From: Nemertoderma westbladi
Lineage: Eukaryota > Xenacoelomorpha > Nemertodermatida > Nemertodermatidae
NCBI GenBank assembly: GCA_032718475.1
Contig: JAUCBJ010004839.1
Coordinates: 1-64,000 of the forward strand
Reading direction: 5' to 3'
DNA length: 64,000 nt
The notes under the pieces were generated by a model. It ran no database searches. It saw nothing but the letters and a program-made list of their open reading frames with translations, and was not told the origin of the DNA. Within the stretch, counting starts at the first letter, position 1. Every line of letters begins with the position of its first letter. The position numbers were made by a program, and so were the translations under genes. Below, in pieces: positions 53,180 through 64,000 of this stretch.

Positions 53180-53304
53180 TTGACCGATGGGTGTACAATA
53201 GATATAATAAATACAAATGAGGACTCAAAGCAATCTTTTACAAAGTTAATCCGAATAAATAGAAATTTTGAAAATCCACGGCATTTAGGGAATATAATTC
53301 TATA

Positions 53305-56300
53305 TAGTGCACACCAACTCCTAGACATTACCATATCTGGATATTTACTGAAATTTAGTGCACACCAACTCCTAGACATTACCATATTTGGATATTTACT
53401 GAAATGTAGTGCACACCAACTCCTAGACATTACCATATTTGGATATTTACTGAAATGTAGTGCACACCAACTCCTAGACATTACCATATCTGGATATTTA
53501 CTGAAATTTAGTGCACACCAACTCCTAGACATTACCATATCTGGATATTTACTGAAATGTAGTGCACACCAACTCCTAGACATTACCATATCTGGATATT
53601 TACTGAAATGTGGTGCACACCAACTCCTAGACATTACCATATTTGGATATTTACTGAAATGTAGTGCACACCAACTCCTAGACATTACCATATTTGGATA
53701 TTTACTGAAATGTAGTGCACACCAACTCCTAGACATTACCATATCTGGATATTTACTGAAATTTAGTGCACACCAACTCCTAGACATTACCATATCTGGA
53801 TATTTACTGAAATGTAGTGCACACCAACTCCTAGACATTACCATATCTGGATATTTACTGAAATGTAGTGCACACCAACTCCTAGACATTACCATATCTG
53901 GATGTTTACTGAAATTTAGTGCACACCAACTCCTAGACATTACCTTATCTGGATATTTACCGAAATTTAGTGCACACCAACTCCTAGACATTGCCATATC
54001 TGGATATTTACTGAAATGTAGTGCTCACCAACTCCTATACATTACCATATCTGGATATTTACTGAAATGTAGTGCACACCAACTCCTAGACATTACCATA
54101 TCTGGATATTTACTGAAATTTAGTGCACACCAACTCCTAGACATTACCATATCTGGATATTTACTGAAATTTAATGCACACCAACTCCTAGACATTACCA
54201 TATCTGGATATTTACTAAAATTTAGTGCACACCAACTCGTAGACATTACCATATCTGTATATTTACTGAAATTTAGTGCACACCAACTCCTAGACATTAC
54301 CATATCTGTATATTTACTGAAATTTAGTGCACACCAACTCCTAGACATTACCATATCTGGATATTTACTGAAATTTAGTGCACACCAACTCCTAGACATT
54401 ACCATATCTGTATATTTACTGAAATTTAGTGCACACCAACTCCTAGACATTACCATATCTGTATATTTACTGAAATTTAGTGCACACGAACTCCTAGACA
54501 TTACCATATCTGTATATTTACTGAAATTTAGTACACACCAACTCCTAGACATTACCATATCTGTATATTTACTGAAATGTAGTGCACACCAACTCCTAGA
54601 CATTACCATATCTGGATATTTACTGAAATGTAGTGCTCACCAACTCCTAGACATTGCCATATCTGGATATTTACTAAAATGTAGTGCACACCAACTCCTA
54701 GACATTACCATATCTGGATATTTACTGAAATGTAGTGCTCACCAACTCCTAGACATTACCATATCTGGATATTTACTGAAATGTAGTGCACACCAACTCC
54801 TAGACATTACCATATCTGGATATTTACTGAAATGTAGTGCTCACCAACTCCTAGACATTACCATATCTGGATATTTACTGAAATGTAGTGCACACCAACT
54901 CCTAGACATTACCATATCTGGATATTTACTGAAATGTAGTGCTCACCAACTCCTAGACATTACCATATCTGGATATTTACTGAAATGTAGTGCACACCAA
55001 CTCCTAGACATTACCATATCTGGATATTTACTGAAATTCAGTGCACACGAACTCCTAGACATTACCATATCTGTATATTTACTGAAATTTAGTGAACACC
55101 AACTCCTAGACATTACCATATCTGGATATTTACTGAAATGTAGTGCACACCAACTCCTAGACATTACCATATCTGGATATTTACTGAAATGTAGTGCACA
55201 CCAACTCCTAGACATTACCATATCTGGATATTTACTTAAATGTAGTGCTCACCAACTCCTAGACATTACCATATCTGGATATTTACTGAAATGTAGTGCA
55301 CACCAACTCCTAGACATTACCATATCTGGATATTTACTGAAATGTAGTGCACACCAACTCCTAGACATTACCATATCTGGATATTTACTGAAATGTAGTG
55401 AACACCAACTCCTAGACATTACCATATCTGGATATTTACTGAAATGTAGTGCTCACCAACTCCTAGACATTACCATATCTGGATATTTACTGAAATGTAG
55501 TGCACACCAACTCCTAGACATTACCATATCTGGATATTTACTGAAATGTAGTGCACACCAACTCCTAGACATTACCATATCTGGATATTTACTGAAATTT
55601 AGTGCACACCAACTCCTAGACATTACCATATCTGGATATTACTGAAATGTAGTGCACACCAACTCCTAGACATTACCATATTTGGATATTTACTGAAATG
55701 TAGTGCACACCAACTCCTAGACATTACCATATCTGGATATTTACTGAAATTTAGTGCACACCAACTCCTAGACATTACCATATCTGGATATTTACTGAAA
55801 TGTAGTGCACACCAACTCCTAGACATTACCATATCTGGATATTTACTGAAATGTGGTGCACACCAACTCTTAGACATTACCATATTTGGATATTTACTGA
55901 AATGTAGTGCACACCAACTCCTAGACATTACCATATTTGGATATTTACTGAAATGTAGTGCACACCAACTCCTAGACATTACCATATCTGGATATTTACT
56001 GAAATTTAGTGCACACCAACTCCTAGACATTACCATATCTGGATATTTACTGAAATGTAGTGCACACCAACTCCTAGACATTACCATATCTGGATATTTA
56101 CTGAAATGTAGTGCACACCAACTCCTAGACATTACCATATCTGGATGTTTACTGAAATTTAGTGCACACCAACTCCTAGACATTACCATATCTGGATATT
56201 TACCGAAATTTAGTGCACACCAACTCCTAGACATTGCCATATCTGGATATTTACTGAAATGTAGTGCTCACCAACTCCTATACATTACCATATCTGGATA

Positions 56301-59300
56301 TTTACTGAAATGTAGTGCACACCAACTCCTAGACATTACCATATCTTGATATTTACTGAAATTTAGTGCACACCAACTCCTAGACATTACCATATCTGGA
56401 TATTTACTGAAATTTAATGCACACCAACTCCTAGACATTACCATATCTGGATATTTACTAAAATTTAGTGCACACCAACTCGTAGACATTACCATATCTG
56501 TATATTTACTGAAATTTAGTGCACACCAACTCCTAGACATTACCATATCTGTATATTTACTGAAATTTAGTGCACACCAACTCCTAGACATTACCATATC
56601 TGGATATTTACTGAAATTTAGTGCACACCAACTCCTAGACATTACCATATCTGTATATTTACTGAAATTTAGTGCACACCAACTCCTAGACATTACCATA
56701 TCTGTATATTTACTGAAATTTAGTGCACACGAACTCCTAGACATTACCATATCTGTATATTTACTGAAATTTAGTACACACCAACTCCTAGACATTACCA
56801 TATCTGTATATTTACTGAAATGTAGTGCACACCAACTCCTAGACATTACCATATCTGGATATTTACTGAAATGTAGTGCTCACCAACTCCTAGACATTGC
56901 CATATCTGGATATTTACTAAAATGTAGTGCACACCAACTCCTAGACATTACCATATCTGGATATTTACTGAAATGTAGGGCTCACCAACTCCTAGACATT
57001 ACCATATCTGGATATTTACTGAAATGTAGTGCACACCAACTCCTAGACATTACCATATCTGGATATTTACTGAAATGTAGTGCTCACCAACTCCTAGACA
57101 TTACCATATCTGGATATTTACTGAAATGTAGTGCACACCAACTCCTAGACATTACCATATCTGGAGATTTACTGAAATGTAGTGCTCACCAACTCCTAGA
57201 CATTACCATATCTGGATATTTACTGAAATGTAGTGCACACCAACTCCTAGACATTACCATATCTGGATATTTACTGAAATTTAGTGCACACGAACTCCTA
57301 GACATTACCATATCTGTATATTTACTGAAATTTAGTGAACACCAACTCCTAGACATTACCATATCTGGATATTTACTGAAATGTAGTGCACACCAACTCC
57401 TAGACATTACCATATCTGGATATTTACTGAAATTTAGTGCACACCAACTCCTAGACATTACCATATCTGTATATTTACTGAAATGTAGTGCACACCAACT
57501 CCTAGACATTACCATATCTGGATATTTACTGAAATGTAGTGCTCACCAACTCCTAGACATTACCATATCTGGATATTTACTGAAATGTAGTGCACACCAA
57601 CTCCTAGATATTACCATATCTGGATATTTACTGAAATGTAGTGCTCACCAACTCCTAGACATTACCATATCTGGATATTTACTGAAATGTAGTGCACACC
57701 AACTCCTAGACATTACCATATCTGGATATTTACTGAAATGTAGTGCACACCAACTCCTAGACATTACCATATCTGGATATTTACTTAAATGTAGTGCTCA
57801 CCAACTCCTAGACATTACCATATCTGGATATTTACTGAAATGTAGTGCACACCAACTCCTAGACATTACCATATCTGGATATTTACTGAAATGTAGTGCA
57901 CACCAACTCCTAGACATTACCATATCTGGATATTTACTGAAATGTAGTGAACACCAACTCCTAGACATTACCATATCTGGATATTTACTGAAATGTAGTG
58001 CTCACCAACTCCTAGACATTACCATATCTGGATATTTACTGAAATGTAGTGCACACCAACTCCTAGACATTACCATATCTGGATATTTACTGAAATGTAG
58101 TGCACACCAACTCCTAGACATTACCATATCTGGATATTTACTGAAATTTGGTGCACACCAACTCCTAGACATTACCATATCTGGATATTACTGAAATGTA
58201 GTGCACACCAACTCCTAGACATTACCATATCTGGATATTTACTGAAATTTAGTGCACACCAACTCCTAGACATTACCATATTTGGATATTTACTGAAATG
58301 TAGTGCACACCAACTCCTAGACATTACCATATCTGGATATTTACTGAAATTTAGTGCACACCAACTCCTAGACATTACCATATCTGGATATTTACTGAAA
58401 TTTAGTGCACACCAACTCCTAGACATTACCATATCTGGATATTTACTGAAATTTAGTACACCCCAACTCCTAGACCTTACCATTTCTGGATATTTACTGA
58501 AATGTAGTGCACACCAACTCCTAGACATTACCATATCTGGATATTTACTGAAATGTAGTGCACACCAACTCCTAGACATTACCAGAGCTGGATATTTACT
58601 GAAATGTAGTGCACACCAACTCCTAGACATTACCATATCTGGATATTTACTGAAATGTAGTGCACACCAACTCCTAGACATTACCAAATCTGGATATGTA
58701 CTGAAATATAGTGCACACCAACTCCTAGACATTACCATATCTGGATATTTACTGAAATGTAGTGCACACCAACTCCTAGACATTACCATATCTGGATATT
58801 TACTGAAATGTAGTGCACACCAACTCCTAGACATTACCATATCTGGATATTTACTGAAATGTAGTGCACACCAACTCCTAGACATTACCATATCTGGATA
58901 TTTACTGAAATGTAGTGCACACCAACTCCTAGACATTACCATATCTGGATATTTACTTAAATGTAGTGCTCACCAACTCCTAGACATTACCATATCTGGA
59001 TATTTACTGAAATGTAGTGCACACCATCTCCTAGACATTACCATATCTGGATATTTACTGAAATGTAGTGCACACCAACTCCTAGACATTACCATATCTG
59101 GATATTTACTGAAATGTAGTGCACACCAACTCCTAGACATTACCATATCTGGATGTTTACTGAAATTTAGTGCACACCAACTCCTAGATATTACCATATC
59201 TGGATATTTACTGAAATGTAGTGCACACCAACTCCTAGACATTGCCATATCTGGATATTTACTGAAATTTAGTGCACACCAACTCCTAGACATTACCATA

Positions 59301-60033
59301 GCTGGATATTTACTGAAATGTAGTGCACACCAACTCCTAGACATTACCATATCTGGATATTTACTGAAATGTAGTGCACACCAACTCCTAGACATTACCA
59401 TATCTGGATATTTACTGAAATGTAGTGCACACCAACTCCTAGACATTACCATATCTGGATATTTACTGAAATGTAGTGCAAACCAACTTCTAGACATTAC
59501 CATATCTGGATATTTACTGAAATGTAGTGCACACCAACTCCTAGACATTACCATATCTGGATATTTACTGAAATGTAGTGCACACCAACTCCTAGACATT
59601 ACCATATCTGTATATTTACTGAAATGTAGTGCACACCAACTCCTAGAAATTACCATATCTGGATATTTACTGAAATTTAGTGCACACCAACTCCTAGACA
59701 TTACCATATCTGGATATTTACTGAAATGTAGTGCACACCAACTCCTAGACATTACCATATCTGGATATTTACTGAAATTTAGTGCACACCAACTCCTAGA
59801 CATTACCATAGCTGGATATTTACTGAAATGTAGTGCACCCCAACTCCTAGACATTACCATATCTGGATATTTACTGAAATGTAGTGCACACCAACTCCTA
59901 GATATTACCATATCTGGATATTTACTGAAATTTAGTGCACACCACCTCCTAGACATTACCATATCTGGATATTTACTGAAATGTAGTGCACACCAACTCC
60001 TAGACATTGCCATATCTGGATATTTTCTGAATT
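53305..60033. repeat. 51-bp satellite array, right block (about 132 copies)
   Basis: The same unit resumes directly after the retrotransposon. The variant block at 54,025-54,609 returns at 56,268-56,852 (about 44 units apart), and matches the blocks at 29,861 and 32,665 in the left array. Single-base deletions giving GGATATTACTG recur near 55,637 and 58,187 and, in the left array, near 30,862. The array ends in GGATATTTTCTGAATTG. Confidence 0.97.
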
Positions 60034-62150
60034 GTCTGTATTTTTCTTATTCCGTTTTAATAATTATTATAATGTTTAATGATTTCATATTGTAACAATT
60101 TATCGTTTTACTTTACAATTTTCATTAAGAACATGATGTTATTGGGGCGGGGGGGGGGGGGGGGGGGGGTCTTACGAAATTTGGACTGTAGGGTAGGATG
60201 TGGGGAAACATAATTTCAAATTTTAAAAACTTCTAATTTTTACAAGGGTTTTACAAGGGTTGTAATGGATTTCTCGTGCTCCTTGGTACGATAAGCTCCT
60301 AAAACGGCTTTAAATTTCAAAAAGGTTCCAGGTAGTGCTCTACTTTCGCTTAGTGTTTTGGTTTTCCGGCTAACATAAAATATTTCCACTAGAACACGGT
60401 CCTTCAATGACTTGTTATTTACGGACATCCACAACTTTTCAATATAGTACAAAAACACAGTGATTTTCTATTCTTCCCAAATAATACTGTATATTGCTTC
60501 CTTCTAAATAAATGAAATAGCTTACTGTAACACTGTATAAAAACCTCTGGGTGGGGTAAAAGATAGAAACCGGGTGAGGGGTGCTTTGGGTCAGTTAGGA
60601 TCCAAAGTATAGCCTCAAAATAATCCAAAAAGCTAAGAAAATATACCATATTTTTAGCCGTTTTGTTTTGCTAAAAATACACCGGAAAAAATACACAAAT
60701 AAAGGGGAGAAATATAATAATAATCAATTGTTTTGAAAAACGTCTTAATAAATCGTGAAAAAGTCATGGGCTAATAAAGTCTAAGAAAATTGTAGCACGT
60801 CTAAAAGCTGTAAGCAGGTTACCGTCTGAGTCCAAACAGGGGTGGTACCGATTGGACTTTAAGGATTAGCTGCAATTTGTTCTCAGACCATAGAGGTTTA
60901 TTTGGGCGAACCACAAATAAACATATAGCCTGCGGACAGTGCACCAGCACTACCGTGGGCAGGAGAGCCAAGCCGGTGGTGGAGACGCTGCCACTTTTGC
61001 CTGGTAGGCAATAGCGAGCACACAGGCGCTCCGGGCTTGTCTAGCCAATGTGCTCAGACCAACGGCGGAACCGAACCGTCTTACGTTACTGGCGACCTCA
61101 AAGCCTTTCGCTGGCCCGATCCAGCAACAAAGAGGGCCCCAACTCGGAACAGAGCTGACTTCTAGGCCAGGGACCTCTGCTGTACTGAGGAGCAGAGCTC
61201 AACAGTTATGCCTGAGGCTGAGTGAAAACTCTTGAAGTTTTAGTCCCGATGCGTCTCTATTTATAGCCTGCTGTGGGGTCAATATGGAGTTGACCCCCAA
61301 TTATCACCTGCGCGCAGGTGGACTTTCTGGGTAGAGAATTTACGTTCAAACAATGTTAAATATAATTACCCAATATAATAGACCAATTAATATTGGTGCC
61401 TGGATGGAGTTTAGAAGGTGACTTGTCAATCACTTTTAACTGCTATTGGGTGGCGGCCATAGGCTGCGTGCTGGGGGCCGGTGTAAGGGAAGGGGTGTAT
61501 TGCATAACAATGGACCATGTATAGTGCATTGGATGGAGTGTATAGGGCGGATCAGCCAAGGCTTGACACTCCCGCCACGACTAAGGATGTCTGGCTTGGG
61601 GCAATAAATCGTAATGTGAGATATGGGATAATATTCTGAGAAGAATATTTTGGTGAATATTTTCGGGATGAATATTGCGTCGAATATTTTGAGATAAATA
61701 TTACGACTGAATAAGGAAAGGGGGAATAATTATATTGTAATTATTTCGTTATTAAAATCAGAGTCACGAGGAAGTGTATTTTATATGTTTGCCTACGGAG
61801 GCGCGAAAAATCGATTTCAAGGGTCTTCTTCACATGATTTGTTATTATACATTTATTATAGGAAGGGATCTAGGGGTCTCAACCTCGAATGATAAGTTTA
61901 TTTTACCGAAAATAACTTATCTTTTTTTGGCGCAATTGTAGGACTAATTCCATCACATGCGTACTTTTTAACCGGGTAGTGTACAAATTTGAATCGCGTA
62001 ATTTTTATTGAAATTAATATCTCATATCTCTCCAAACCACGTACGCGTTTCGACCTTACTGGGTCTCTTCAGCGTGATTGGATTAGATAATGGGATTAGA
62101 CTGGGGTCGATAAATTATGGACCAGTTAAATAACTGGGAGCAAATTTTTG
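60034..62150. other. Spacer between satellites, no gene recognised
   Basis: It begins with AT-rich DNA and a 21-base poly-G run (60,149-60,169). The segment 60,840-61,250 is more GC-rich but its small ORFs match nothing I know. A short palindrome CACCTGCGCGCAGGTG lies near 61,305. ACGCGTTTCGACC and TGGGTCTCTTCAGCGT near 62,043-62,078 resemble conserved ends of some retroelement repeats, without further support. Confidence 0.6.
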
Positions 62151-62159
62151 GATAGGAAT

Positions 62160-64000
62160 AGATAGGAGTAGCGCCCTCCCCTACCTTCGGGTAGCAGATA
62201 GGAGTAGCGTCTACCCCTACCCTCGGGTAGCACGTAGGAGTAGCGCCCACCCCTACCCTCGGGTAGCAGATATGAGTAGCGCCCACCCCTGCCTTCGGGT
62301 AGCAGATAGGAGTAGCGCCCACCCCTACCTTCAGGAAGCAGATAGGAGTAGCGCCCACCCCTACCCTCTGGTAGCAGATAGGAGTAGCGTCCACCCCTAC
62401 CTTCGGGAAGCAGATAGGAGTAGCGCCCACCCCTGCCTTCGGGTAGCAGATAGGAGTAGCGCCCACCCCTACCCTCGGGTAGCAGATAGGAGTAGCGCCC
62501 ACCCCTACCTTCGGGAAGCAGATAGGAGTAGCGCCCACCCCTGCCTTCGGGTAGCAGATAGGAGTAGCGCCCACCCCTACCTTCGGGTAGCAGATAGGAG
62601 TAGCGTCCACCCCTACCCTCGGGTAGCAGATAGGAGTAGCGCCCACCCCTGCCTTCGGGTAGCAGATAGGAGTAGCGCCCACCCCTACCTTCGGGTAGCA
62701 GATAGGAGTAGCGCCCACCCATATCTTCGGGAAGCAGATAGGAGTAGCGCCCACCCCTACCCTCGGGTAGCAGATAGGAGTAGCGCCCACCCCGGCCTTC
62801 GGGTAGCAGATAAGAGTAGCGCCCACTCCAACATTGGGGTAGCAGATATGAGTAGCGTACACCCCTACCTTAGGGTAGCAGATAGGAGTAGCTCCCACCC
62901 CTACCTTATGGTAGCAGATAGGAGTAGCGCCCACCCCTACCTTCGGGTAGCAGATAGGAGTTACGCCGACCCCTACCTTCGGGAAGCAGATAGGAGTAGC
63001 GCCCACCCCTGCCTTCGGGTAGCAGATAGGAGTAGCGCCCACTCCTTCCCTCGGGTAGCAGATAGGAGTAGCGCCCACCCCTGCCTTCGGGTAGCAGATA
63101 GGAGTTACGCCGACCCCTACCTTCGGGAAGCAGATGGGAGTAGCGCCCACCCCTGCCTTCGGGTAGCAGATAGGAGTAGCGCCCACCCCTACCTTCGGGT
63201 AGCAGATAGGAGTAGCGCCCACCCCTACCTTCGCTTCGGGTAGCAGCTAGGAGTAGCTCCCACCCCTACCTTCCCTTCGGGTAGCAACTAGGAGTAGCGC
63301 CCACCCCTACCATAGGGTAGCAGATATGAGTAGCGCCTACCCCTACTTTCGGGTAGCAGATAGGAATAGCGCCCACCCCTATCTTATGGTAGCAGATAGG
63401 AGTAGCGTCCACCCCTACCTTAGGGTAGCAGATAGGAGTAGCGCCCACCCCTACCTTATGGTAGCAGATAGGAGTAGCGCCCACCCCTACCTTCGCTTCG
63501 GGTAGCAACTAGGAGTAGCGCCCACCCCTACCATAGGGTAGCAGATATGAGTAGCGCCTACCCCTACTTTCGGGTAGCAGATAGGAATAGCGCCCACCTC
63601 TATCTTATGGTAGCAGATAGGAGTAGCGTCCACCCCTACCTTAGGGTAGCAGATAGGAGTAGCGCCCACCCCTACCTTATGGTAGCAGATAGGAGTAGCG
63701 CCCACCCCTACCTTCGGGTGGCAGATAGGAGTTACGCCGACCCCTACCTTTGGGAAGCAGATAGGATTAGCGCCCACCACCCCTACCTTATGGTAGCAGA
63801 TAGGAGTAGCGCCCACCCCTACCTTCGGGTGGCAGATAGGAGTAGCGCCCACCCCTACCCTCGGGTAGCAGATAGGAGTAGCGTCCACCCCTACCTTCGG
63901 GTAGCAGATAGTTGTAGCGCCCACCCCTATCTTATGGTAGCAGATAGGAGTAGCGTCCACCCCTACCTTAGGGTAGCAGATAGGAGTAGCGCCCACCCCT
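62160..64000. repeat. 36-bp tandem array, about 51 copies, continuing beyond the window
   Basis: Unit: GGGTAGCAGATAGGAGTAGC, then GCCCACCCCTACCTTC. Variants include GCCTTC, CCCTC and CTTATG. The unit length is a multiple of three, so long frames are open on both strands by construction. Larger blocks repeat: 63,240-63,480 is nearly repeated from 63,494 on, including the TTCGCTTCGGG variant. Confidence 0.97.

Larger units (their letters stand above)
33837..53304 (-). mobile_element. BEL/Pao LTR retrotransposon, 19.5 kb, inserted in the 51-bp satellite
   Basis: Two 1,922-bp LTRs flank 15.6 kb of internal DNA, with a 5-bp target duplication. On the minus strand the gene order is gag-like, aspartic protease, reverse transcriptase, RNase H, integrase, as in BEL/Pao, followed by two further ORFs and AT-rich DNA before the 3' LTR. 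Sequence types confirm the family: a protease with D-S-A, a BEL-type RT lead-in, DPLGFISP between RT and RNase H, and an HHCC/DDE integrase with a basic C-terminal domain. The LTRs do not show the usual TG...CA ends (they read TAATTG...CTATA on plus). The element is defective in pol. Confidence 0.95.
51383..53304 (-). repeat. 5' LTR of the BEL/Pao element (right on plus strand)
   Basis: 1,922 bp. It should carry the promoter that drives minus-strand transcription of the element. From the 53,304 end it contains a tRNA-like segment (53,106-53,179), a TATA box (52,884-52,893) and an AATAAA (52,732-52,737), so U3 is about 450 bp and U5 unusually long, about 1.3 kb. Confidence 0.96.

Noticed and set aside
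53180-55645. 821-codon plus-strand ORF running from the LTR into the right satellite
   Set aside because: It starts in the retrotransposon LTR and is open only because the satellite unit is 51 bp. It is a chance fusion of two unrelated sequences.
60240-61235. Small ORFs of 61-76 codons between the satellites
   Set aside because: Length and composition fit chance, and no family is recognised.
62083-63996. Long ORFs on both strands in the 36-bp array
   Set aside because: Open by construction (36 is divisible by three), overlapping on both strands, and interrupted at unit-length changes.

Overview
The window is eukaryotic, animal nuclear DNA. The evidence is a spliced plus-strand gene for a basement-membrane protein with canonical GT/AG introns, an APE-type LINE, a BEL/Pao LTR retrotransposon, small terminal-inverted-repeat elements and megasatellite-like arrays. 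Long introns, AT-rich spacers, repeated poly-C/poly-G runs and BEL/Pao content suggest an invertebrate, possibly marine; the sequence alone does not fix the species.

Layout. From 1 to about 24,235 lies the 3' part of a laminin alpha-subunit-like gene: 13 exons whose phases all agree, 903 codons plus stop. They encode the end of LG1, then LG2, LG3, a linker, LG4 and LG5. The introns hold small inverted-repeat elements, a degraded LINE (about 5,860-11,830) split by a 2.1-kb terminal-inverted-repeat element (7,881-10,023), and several tandem arrays. Two of these arrays are exceptional. The 53-bp array (12,130-15,306) is built from the 3' splice site plus first exon bases of exon 8. The 35-bp array (18,477-22,200) is built from the last exon bases plus 5' splice site of exon 11.

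Between 24,441 and 60,033 lies a 51-bp satellite with higher-order structure. It is interrupted by one 19.5-kb BEL/Pao retrotransposon (33,837-53,304, minus strand) with 1,922-bp LTRs that differ at only three positions noted by eye, and a 5-bp target duplication TAGTG. Reading along its own strand it has: a 5' LTR with a tRNA-like segment and a TATA box; a leader with three palindromes; a coiled-coil gag-like ORF; a gag/protease/RT ORF; RNase H; integrase; and two unrecognised ORFs, one of 1,101 residues with three CCHC knuckles. Its pol is broken: the RT catalytic YVDD segment is absent and several frameshifts separate the domains. A near-palindromic 14-bp motif occurs nine times inside the element, in coding DNA in two different frames and in non-coding DNA.

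From 60,034 to 62,150 no gene is visible. From about 62,160 to the end runs a 36-bp tandem array that continues past the window.

The most noteworthy signal is the pair of splice-junction satellites flanking exons of one gene. Second are the dispersed palindromic motif and the extra ORFs of the giant BEL/Pao element.
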